From: Spongilla lacustris
Taxonomy: Eukaryota > Porifera > Demospongiae > Spongillida > Spongillidae
Assembly: GCA_949361645.1 (NCBI GenBank)
Contig: OX442435.1
Span: 5,735,696 to 5,799,695, forward strand
Direction: 5' to 3'
Length of the DNA stretch: 64,000 nucleotides
Part shown: in pieces, positions 55,888-64,000 of the stretch
How positions within the stretch are numbered: the stretch's first letter is position 1
Layout of the letters: each line of letters begins with the position of its first letter
Made by a program: the position numbers and the translations under genes
Notes under the pieces: generated by a model
What the model saw: the letters and a program-made list of their open reading frames with translations, nothing else
Database searches by the model: none
What the model was told of the DNA's origin: nothing

Positions 55888-58332
55888 ATCGAATGCTTCA
55901 TCATCCTCCTTAGCTTCATGGTGAAATTTACTTGTACCAGTTCTCCACAATCGAAGAAGATGTGATGAATTCAACTGCTCCCATACACAAGAACAATTGT
56001 GTTTGACCACATCAATCACTTCACGTTCCAATTCAACAAAGGCTTTAGCACTATCACTTCCCGATTCTGAAATGAACGGCTTGATGTGGCTTGCAATTGC
56101 TCGCACTGTGTTTGAATCGGCATCAGACAGCATGTAGGTACCACGGCCAAGAAGCTTAACTATTGTATATGGTCCTTTCCATCTAATCAGCAGCTTTCCT
56201 CCCTTAGTTTTCTTTCGTTTAAAGTCTTTCAAATGTACCTTTGTGCCGATAGAGTAGCTAAGAGGATTAGCATGTTTTTTATCGTAGTGTTCTTTCTGCT
56301 TTTTTTGGGCTTGTAGTATATTCAACTTTGCTTCTTCGAGGATAGCAATATTACTTTTCAAAACTGTATCTTGTGAGTCCTCGGCATATTCTGGTTCATT
56401 TTTGACATAGGACAAAGACTTAACTCCACTGTCTTGGCATATATCTATGTCAATTGGGAGAACAGCTCTACGCCCAAACAAAAGTTGAAAAGGTTTGAAT
56501 TTGGTTGAATTATGCCTAGATGTATTGTACGCAAATACACATGAGTCTAGATGATGATTCCAGTGCTTGGGCTGTGAATGGCAGTACTTCACCAATATGG
56601 TCTAAATAGTCTGATTAAAGCGTTCATCTAGCCCATTTGCCTTTAGTGAAGAGCAAAGAACGAAGAACAAAATACAGTGTAAATGTGCAGAAAGTGCAAC
56701 ACATCAATTTTGGTAACTATAATTTTGCTTTTAGACTCTCTATAAAATTGCATATTCTACTTGGCATGTAGTTTGTTAATTCCACGAAACACAGTAGTTA
56801 CTAAATATAGTTTACAGCCAAAAAAGAAATAAATTAACGAGGTCCTGCCCACTCCCCCCACCTCTGGCCCCCCTTTCAAAAATGCTGTGGATGCCCATGT
56901 AAGGCTTATTACTCAAAGTTCTATATTTAGTACCCTAGAATGTTGATCAACTCACCCACCAATTCTTTGTCCCGTTTGTTAATGCTATCTATCATACTAT
57001 TGCTATACAATGTGCACATAAATTATAAATTCAATACATTTGTATGACACCCAATTGAATATTTATTGTCTCATCTTAAAACTTAAGTTCCCGGTTTCTG
57101 ATATTGAAAAAAATTACACTTCTTTAAACCAGACTTCAAGAAAGCTGGTGTAACAAGACAATAATATCTGGCTCCTTTCTTTTAGATTGAGCATGATGCA
57201 TAAGTAGATAAATATAGAAAGCAGTGCATCTTTTAAAATTTACTATCTATGAAGGAGCCAGATATTATAATCTTGTTTACGCCAGCTTTTTTGAAGTCTG
57301 GTTTAAAGAAGTGTAATACAAAGAGGCAGCACGGAATTTTTTCATCTATTAATAATATTTATGTGCACATTGTATAGCAATTGTATGATAGATAGCATTA
57401 ACAAACGGGACAAAGGATTGGTGGGTGAGTTGATCAACATCAAAATAGAAATGTCAAGTGTATGCATGCCAAATAAATATAAATTACCTGTGGATGGTAA
57501 GCAGTTGTAAGACGATGTTCGATGTTAAGAAGTTTCATGAGTTCACGGTCCAATTTATTATTAAACTCTGTACCCTGGTCAGATGTTACTACCTTTGGCA
57601 ACCCCATCCTCATGAAGATCTATTTAAAAAATAAAACATCAATACAATATATTTAGATACTCATATGCAAAATACCTTAAAAAGCACCATTGCTACAGTA
57701 GATGCAGACTTATCCACTGTTGGAACAGCATCTACCCACTTTGTAAAGTAGTCTGACATTGTGAAAATATATCAACTGCCATCATCACCCGCAGGTGATA
57801 TCGGGCCAACAAAATCAATACCAATATGGTACCATGGTGATTTAACAGGTATAGGATGCAACTCAGGTGCACCAGTGGTCATCTTACGATTCATTCGTTG
57901 GCAGATATCACAAGTGGCAATCTATGTATGTATTAAATATCAATATTATGATTATGGAATAAACAAAATATCCTTTATGTACAAACATACCATTTTTGAA
58001 ACATCCTTTACATAACCATGCCACATGTATCTTTCTCTCAAGCGATACAATGTTTTCGTCAAACCTAAGTGACCTGATGTTGGGTGCACATGACATCCGT
58101 GAAGAATCCTTTTCCTCTCCTTTTCCTCTTGAATGTAACGCACAGTTGCAACAACCTGAATGTAAAGAGTGTAAATGTAGTAATATATATGCTGGTATAC
58201 ATATAAAAAACTATATACCTTCTTTTTCTTCATCATCTTGTAGTGAAGTACTCCTTCTATCATTGTGAAACGTTGTGCTTTCTTCCGAATCATCCGTTTT
58301 TTGTTTTTGTCACTATTTATTTTTGTACTTGC
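55888..58332 (-). pseudogene. Spliced Gypsy-like integrase of the Ginger element, two nonsense codons
   Basis: Six exons with GT-AG borders and matching phases: 58332-58219, 58155-57991, 57921-57676, 57619-57488, 56640-55888. The second has the HHCC zinc finger (CHVHPTSGHLGLTKTLYRL, then CDIC in the third). The third carries GIDFVGPISPAGDDGS and TMSDYFTKW. The fourth has VVTSDQGTEFNN. The last has ANGLDERFNQT with the catalytic Glu, AYNTSRHNSTKFKPFQLLFG and a C-terminal domain (KGPYTIVKLLGRGTY). TGA at 57774-57772 replaces a Trp-type codon, and TAG at 56604-56602 replaces a Gln-type codon. Five coding exons are listed; an acidic exon lies upstream. Confidence 0.85.
56942..57438. mobile_element. 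Foldback MITE inside a Ginger intron
   Basis: Arms of about 200 bases are inverted with a few mismatches: GTTGATCAACTCACCCACC, GTCCCGTTTGTTAATGCTAT, TGCACATAAAT, ACTTCTTTAAACCAGACTT. The loop is about 40 bases. It lies wholly in the intron before the last integrase exon, so it inserted after the Ginger element and did not touch its coding parts. Confidence 0.85.
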
Positions 58333-58475
58333 CTGTGGTTAAATAGGCACAGACTTGGTCAATCAAATCAGATTTGCTACCGTCTTCATTCTCTTCCTCA
58401 TCATCGCCATCGACTTCATTATTATCCTCTTCACTAGCGCCATTGTGTTTCCTATAACCATCGTCTTCACCATCA

Positions 58476-58645
58476 CCATCATCTTCAACGTCTTCACCAT
58501 CGCCATCATCTTCAACGTCTTCACCATCGCCATCATCTTCAACGTCTTCACCATCGCCATCATCTTCAACGTCTTCACCATCGCCATCATCTTCAACGTC
58601 TTCACCATCGCCATCATCTTCAACGTCTTCACCATCGCCATCGTC
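58476..58645 (-). repeat. 27-bp tandem repeat coding for EDVEDDGDG
   Basis: Six or seven perfect units that read on the minus strand as EDVEDDGDG. They are embedded in an acidic ORF (58313-58771) with GECEEDDGDGED and SEEDNNEVDGDDEEENEDGS, ending DLIDQVCAYLTTGKY. The last words resemble the stretch that precedes the integrase zinc finger in this family. It is probably the N-terminal exon of the Ginger protein. Confidence 0.7.
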
Positions 58646-59509
58646 TTCTTCACACTCGCCATCGTCTTCACCATCGTTCACACCAATGTAACCGTCGTCA
58701 CAGAAACCAACGCCATCATCACCTAAACAATACGAGCATGAACGTGCACTGAATCGTACATGTAAAACCAAAAGGCCTATGCATATAGTATCGTACCATC
58801 TCTAGCCCTTTTTCTCTTATTTTTATACATTCTTTTGCTTTCTCATCCGATCGCCGCTGATCACTTCACAGAAACACGTGTTTAAGGGGGGGGGGACCAA
58901 AATACGCATGCGCGGACCAATTATTTCAGACAAAATTAGTCCGGGGAGACCGATTTTTTCATGAAAATTGGTCCGGGGGGACCAATTTTTGGGGGGGACC
59001 AAAATTTTCGTGACAGTACTCAGTTAATTGATCGTTTGAAGAGAGATCACATATTATCTCTGGTTTGGATGCCATGCATGCATGCATGCATGGCAACATG
59101 TCTTGCAAGCACACTTACATAATATGCTAGGTGCTCACATTTAGGGTCTTCTTAACAGATGGTGTGTACTGTACATATGTATGTTGATAACCTACATATT
59201 TCAACCACTTACATACATGCGCGGTTAACCGCGGTATCGCATATAATGAAATGATTATACGTATTCGTTCCCGTAACCGCCCATAATTTTGTATGGTCCG
59301 TAGTACCTTCAGGATTCTATGAAATCTGAATAAACCTTGCTTATGATAATATATCTGCATAGTCACTGTATTTTGAAGTCAAATTGCAGCCGAAAACCAT
59401 TTTAAAAACGCTTATCAATGTATGTAGTGATATAGAAATTTCTATTCAAGTAGACTACCACGTAAACTTAAATGTACACTAGCTCTACATAGAAATAACT
59501 GCTATACTA

Positions 59510-59971
59510 GTTGGGCGTAGCCCGACCATAGGCCGGGTATCTAGCCTCGGATAGGGCTGTGGGCTATTAACACCTGATAAGTCTGACCGCTGATTGAGTG
59601 ATAATTGGACTATGCGGGAGTTACGGAGTGCGTTACCTTTAGAAGAGTTGGGCTACCCAGAGATGAAACTAGAGTAGCTACTACTTTGAAGGCAGATATG
59701 TTTTTTCAGTTCTGTAAATTTACCAAATGCTAGTGGCAAGCAAGCGTTAACATAAACTCTTGGAATATACTAACATCTCTGCCCTCAATGAAAGCAGCAG
59801 CTACTTCAAGTTGCTCTGGTTTCATCTCTGAGTAGCCCAACAGAACTCCGGCCTTAGCTGCGTCGGTAACTCATTCTGTAACTCTCTCCGTAGTCCAATT
59901 ATCACTCAATCAGCGGTCAGACTTAGCTTATCTGCCCACAGCACTATCAGATGGGATGGGCTACGCCCAAC
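59510..59971. mobile_element. 462-bp MITE with TA duplication
   Basis: Ends GTTGGGCGTAGCCC and GGGCTACGCCCAAC, with TA on both sides (59508-59509, 59972-59973). Subterminal inversions include AGTCTGACCGCTGATTGAGT and GATAATTGGACTA. The same end occurs singly at about 61730-61747. Confidence 0.85.
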
Positions 59972-60398
59972 TAAATACATGTACCTGCATTGGCAGCTCA
60001 GTTTATTGCGTGATATCATTCTGTAATTAGCGTTAATACTGTGGTCATCAATCATAAGGCTAGCTATTGTAGCCCAGTGTTTTTAGTCTGGGTAATTTGT
60101 GTGACGGATTAGTACTACCCTATATCCTGTCTATATAGCCTATACCGTATACCGGCGTCGAACGCGTAGTACTGTGCCGTAGAGCAACGATCAGTAATTC
60201 ACCTACACCAAAGATATCTATTATTTGCAAATGTACCCGCATTATATAACTGACTCAAGAATGAACACAAAAAGCACAAAGCAACAATGCACTCTATACA
60301 ATAGTCACGCCAGCGGCCCCCGTGACCAATAGACAATAGAGCGGACATAACTGATAATGGTCAGACAATAGCTAGTGCAAAATGTAGAACAATATATT

Positions 60399-60460
60399 AC
60401 ATAATTATTATATATATAATAATATATATATATAATTATATATATATATATATTTATTAA
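60399..60460. repeat. AT microsatellite
   Basis: TATATA/TAATA runs on both sides of a short AT stretch. Confidence 0.8.
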
Positions 60461-60529
60461 AATATGTATACCCCGTCTGGGTACCACCCTATTGAAATGC
60501 AAGGGTGCCCCACATGCTGCTTCTTTTTT

Positions 60530-60780
60530 AACTTCACCTTTCCAACTTCCCCTCTCCCCCGATCCCACTCTCTCACCCACCTCTCCCCCTTACACCTCTC
60601 CCATTTACCCCTCTCTCCCTCTCTCCCCATTTGACCCCCTCTCATCTTTTTCCTCTCTTCCATTTCCCCTCCCTCCCCTTTCTCCTCTCTCCCATTTCCC
60701 CTCTCCAGTCTCCTCCTCTCCCCATCCCTCCCCCTCCCTCCTCCTTCCCATCTCCCTTTCCCCTCCCTCCTCTCTGTCTC
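60530..60780. repeat. Polypyrimidine (CT-rich) tract
   Basis: About 250 bases that are almost only C and T, with units such as CTCTCCCC and CTCCCTCC. The ORFs of about 110 codons across it on both strands are compositional artefacts. Confidence 0.85.
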
Positions 60781-60919
60781 AAGAGAATGCATGCCACCTA
60801 GCACCTGGATAGCACATTACTGATGACGCCATATAAGCATTAAGGCCTATAAATACCACCAAGCAATTTGTAATTGACCACAAAATTGCTTCCTTCGAAT
60901 TCGCACTAGGGCGGACAAT

Positions 60920-61004
60920 ATGGACCTCAGCGTACTAGTTGCCGTTTTATTGATGCCACCATTTGTCTTCGGCTGCGACCTCATCGGTACTGCAACGAAT
61001 TCAT
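60920..61004 (+). CDS. Intact signal-peptide exon of a dispersed gene family
   Basis: ATG, then MDLSVLVAVLLMPPFVFG, a typical signal peptide with a short N-region, a hydrophobic core and a small residue at the cleavage side. CDLIGTATNS and a GTAAGG donor in phase 1 follow. Three older copies in the window (15.6, 35.8, 48.1 kb) have lost the start or the frame. No second exon with a matching phase is evident within the next 2 kb, so this may be a stranded first exon. The copy at 35.8 kb lies upstream of Ig-like exons, suggesting what the mature protein was. Confidence 0.6.
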
Positions 61005-61870
61005 GTAAGGAATGATGCGGTTCTGTATATGATTGCATGAGAAGTTCAGTTTAGGCAGATGTAGTTTATACCGCCACTGGCGCCAGCATGGAATATTACC
61101 CGACGCCTGCATGTATAGAAGCCCTTAGCATACACACGTGGGCGTATAGATCGTACTTCTCGTGGATTCACGAGTAGACGTTTCCCTCGTCTACAGTATA
61201 CAGTACACGACTCAAATTAATAATTAAATTTAATATAATTTAACCAATGCGCGAGGACCACGATAATTTTACCATCACTAAATTTCCATGTACATTGCAC
61301 TATAATATACTTCCTCGGTGCTTTACCAATATGAAAGGTTATACATCGCATTATTATGTTACCTGCTTCAGAGATCATATATGCATGATCGCCCATGCCA
61401 GTTGTCTACGGCCTTGAACTCAAAACAATCTATATATTGCATTTACTACTACTATCTGGCCACAGCTGGGCGTGGCTCGCCTACCGTGCTCGACTGTTTA
61501 TACATAGGTCCAATGGGCACTCAAGCACGTGACCAAAATCAATGAGCATTAAATTTGGTTGGCGAATGTATTGTCCGTGCCTAAGAAATGTTTGTTAGTT
61601 GCTGTGCGATTGGTTGTAAAAGTCACCATGGTGAACATTGTGGCCTTGGATTTTATCGTTTTCCATCTAAGGATCATCCCTGAAGACTGAAATGGATAAA
61701 TGTTGGCCGTAGCCAGTCCGTTGCGTATGGTCGGGCTACGCCCAACTACTGGATGCCCATAGTACACTCGCGAATCTGTGGTGACCATACTTTGTATCTG
61801 GTATGTATGTGTCATTCCCATGTGGGATCGAGCGCTTCAGTTTCACTAGTCTCAGGAAAACCTGTTAGTC
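61005..61870. other. No supported gene
   Basis: Contains a single end of the GTTGGGCGTAGCCC MITE family at about 61730-61747; its partner may be the CAGCTGGGCGTGGCTCG word at about 61465, but the match is weak. Confidence 0.4.
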
Positions 61871-61876
61871 TGACTC

Positions 61877-62137
61877 CAGGGGCGGATGCAGGATTTTGGA
61901 GAGGGGGGGGTCCGATATGAATAATTGATGAGGAGGAGGGGCGCGCGCTTCGCGCGCGCGAAAATTTTGTGGTGTGCATTCCTATTTTTCCACACATTCT
62001 ACATACAGGGGGATTGTATGTACGCTACGTGTAACACGTGTAGTACGCTAATTATACGTTAATTATATTCATATACAGGTTCGAGGGGGGAGGGGGGGGT
62101 CCGGACCCCCCGTACCCCCCCCCTGCGTCCGCCCTTG
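61877..62137. mobile_element. 261-bp MITE with TGACTC duplication
   Basis: Ends CAGGGGCGGATGCAGG and CCTGCGTCCGCCCTTG. TGACTC lies outside both (61871-61876, 62138-62143). It contains a GC hairpin (GCGCGCGCTTCGCGCGCGCG) and poly-G/poly-C arms that pair (GGGGGGTCCGGACCCCCC). CAGGGGCGGA-type ends are common in non-autonomous DNA transposons of invertebrates. Confidence 0.85.
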
Positions 62138-62143
62138 TGACTC

Positions 62144-62930
62144 TCTACTAGTAAACATCAGTCGGGTCCCCAGACCCAGCAATGGTGTAGACTTCGTTCC
62201 GACTGTGTTCTCGTTTACTCATTATTTAGGAAGCAAGAAAGATTAAACAGTTACCCAGCCATGCATGTGCAGTGACCAGAAAAAATAGAACCGTCTGCAT
62301 GGCTTAGCTATCATCCAAGCGTCACATCATCGTGCAACAACAGGTGAGCACTGGCTAGGGTTTTGACCCCTCTACCACCACGCAGTCTGAATGCCATTAC
62401 GTAAACACTAAACAGGAGACTCGAAGAAATTGTAGGCTTCGAGCTGCATGCTTCCATGAAAGCAGCTGCTCCTGGGTATACGTGCCAGTTGTTTAATGAA
62501 AAATATGCCCATAGACCTACTCTTTCCTAGTTCATTTGTTTGGGTACCAGGCTAACTCTTTCCGTGGCCACAACGACATCTCGCGATGGCTGTTAGACTC
62601 CAAGTATGGGACACAACTTAACAGCAGACCAACAGGTTCCAATTTCTGCTTGTAATGACTTTGGCAACCAGATTTTAGTAGTTTACGCCGTCCATTACCG
62701 TACTGCCAAGACGTTTTGGCGACAACTAGTTGGCGGAAAGTTCCGCCAACCGTGCCGCCATCAACTTAATATTTAATTTTCTCCGCCAACAAGTTATCCG
62801 CGTCGCGGAGGGGGGCGGGGAGAGCATTCCGTACGTAATTATATAGCTAGCAGTAGCTACGTAGACGATATTTCCACCAATTATAAATCGCCTTAAATTT
62901 AATGATCCTGAGACTTCCGCCAATTGAAAA
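62144..62930. other. No supported gene
   Basis: No exon recognised. Words such as TTCCGCCAA and its complement recur at 62745-62930, perhaps the border of an older insertion. Confidence 0.35.
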
Positions 62931-62984
62931 TCGCCAGTTAGCGGTTAAAATTAATCGTTTTGGCTCTGCCAAACCGTTCTCTAC

Positions 62985-63993
62985 GCTATTATGTCACACA
63001 CCCATGTCTCTGGCACCAGTTAGGCATTCTGACATCTGGTTCCTTACTTTATGCCTTGGTGCTACAGAAAGTTGTCATCTCCATTTCTAAAGATAGCTGT
63101 TGTGCTGATTTGCTCCTGCATCGTTGGTACTTGGATGATGGTGCCATAGCTGGTTCTGTGGTTGCTGTCAGACATGCCCTTCATATCCTGGAAGAATTGG
63201 GCCCCCAACTTGGCTCCACATCAACCATTCAAAATGTGAACTGTTTAGCCAGAATGCAGACTTTGCTCTGTTTTCATCACAGATGAAGACATCAACTGAG
63301 CCAAACCTGGTCATCCTGGGTGTCCCAATAGGTGACTTCCAATACTGTTCAGCATTTATTTCATCTAAGCGTGCAATGGCTCTAAAGCTTTTGGAATCCC
63401 TTGAAAGTGTAGGATCACAAGATCCTCATGTAGCTCTCATCCTTCTTCGCTTTTGTGGAGGATTTTGCAAGCTCTCCCACATAGCAAGGACAACACCCTC
63501 AGCTCTAGCTGCTAAGGAGCTTGCCTTATTTGACAACAATGTAAGGCAAAGTTTCACAGAGTGCCTGGCCTTAGACCCATCTGATGCTAATTGGGACCAG
63601 GCTCAACTAAGCCTCTCTCATGGTGGCCTTGGCTTAAGATCTCTAGCTCTTCACTCTCCAGCAGCGTATATAGCTTCTCTTAGTGGTTCGGGCACTGCAT
63701 CCATTCATAGTACTCACCTGAATAATGCACTGGACATGTACAATCAAAGTATTTCACTTGAGACTCCATTAACAGTTACGGATGTAGTGCATACAAAGTG
63801 TTGTCAGAAGAAGCTGTCATCTAACATTGAGGACATTCAGTTCAAGTGTCTACTTAACAAGAGTTCACTAGCCGACAAGGCAAGGCTGTTATCTGTATCG
63901 GCACCACATTCCTCCTCATGGCTCTCTATGATACCAACGCCTAGTCAGTGTTTGCACCTTGACCCTGAAGAGTGCCATATAGCTATCAAATGA
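62985..63993 (+). pseudogene. Reverse transcriptase C-terminal part, runs to the window end
   Basis: Fragments in different frames include GSLLYALVLQKVV, then HRWYLDDGAIAGSVVAVRHA (YLDD active site), then a 236-codon ORF from 63283: EPNLVILGVPIGDFQYCSAF, LRFCGGFCKLSHIARTTPSA, AQLSLSHGGLGLRSLALHSP and a Cys/His-poor end. The thumb and connection segments match the RT at 49.1-49.9 kb where they overlap (LEILGIPIGDANLCSAVLDR). A frameshift near 63280 separates the palm from the rest. The TGA at 63991 may also be a lesion. The long clean ORF suggests a younger copy than the others. Confidence 0.75.
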
Positions 63994-64000
63994 TGGCTTG

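Larger units (their letters stand above)
54365..59019 (-). mobile_element. Ginger1-type DNA transposon, near complete
   Basis: The element proper is 54369-59015. Its ends are TGTCACG on the left and CGTGACA on the right, flanked by GTAC on both sides (54365-54368, 59016-59019). A TGTNR terminus and a 4-bp duplication are what is described for Ginger1. Both ends are rich in GGTCC/GGACC inverted words and poly-G/C. It encodes, on the minus strand, an acidic repeat region, a spliced Gypsy-like integrase and an OTU protease exon, the known Ginger1 combination. The integrase has two nonsense codons, so this copy is probably inactive. Confidence 0.88.

Noticed and set aside
60457..60812. ORFs of 106-115 codons rich in Ser/Pro or Gly/Arg/Glu
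   Set aside because: Artefacts of the polypyrimidine tract; both strands are open for the same reason.

Overview
This is a eukaryotic (metazoan) genomic window and it reads like a demosponge. The evidence is short phase-consistent GT-AG introns, AT-rich intergenic DNA, the recurring word TACATGTA, and many small DNA transposons. Amphimedon queenslandica or a relative is my best guess from memory; no search was run. There is no bacterial-style operon. Most of the window is mobile or duplicated DNA around a few spliced genes.

Layout. 1-6.7 kb: a CA/GCAC microsatellite, then a plus-strand gene rebuilt from exons whose phases all agree (Ser/Pro/Met-rich repeats, one membrane segment, a 230-residue tail). 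Its introns hold two non-autonomous DNA transposons with recognisable target-site duplications. 6.7-17.3 kb: little coding, two simple repeats, and a 2.6-kb deletion derivative of a Ginger-type transposon that keeps a broken OTU-protease remnant. 17.3-30.5 kb: a 200-base assembly gap, then three giant alternating inverted arms (G-rich, C-rich, G-rich). They are built from a degenerate ~60-bp minisatellite, ~1.63-kb higher-order units and poly-G tracts. Each arm that is complete at its end carries the same 82-codon ORF with a membrane segment. 30.5-33.2 kb: a Ginger-like terminus, a 674-bp MITE and the 3' end of a Gypsy retrotransposon with a 156-bp LTR.

33.3-38.3 kb: two direct copies of a ~2.2-kb segment coding for Cys-containing, Ig-like secreted domains. 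A related signal-peptide exon is scattered at 15.6, 35.8, 48.1 and 60.9 kb. 38.8-39.8 kb: zinc-finger ORFs resembling the N-terminal part of RAG1-like proteins. 41.0-43.4 kb: a minus-strand multi-exon gene whose first recognised exon looks like a ParB/sulfiredoxin-fold domain. 45.3-46.3 kb: a frameshifted member of an unnamed multicopy family. 49.1-49.9 and 62.9-64.0 kb: reverse-transcriptase fragments of one YLDD-type family, the last running off the window.

50.5-54.2 kb: a composite element with outer inverted ends, a 2.7-kb near-perfect palindrome and a RecQ-like helicase fragment. 54.4-59.0 kb: an almost complete Ginger1-type transposon (4-bp duplication GTAC, TGTCACG ends, spliced integrase with two nonsense codons, intact OTU-protease exon), itself invaded by a foldback MITE. 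59.0-62.2 kb: further MITEs, a polypyrimidine tract and the intact signal-peptide exon.
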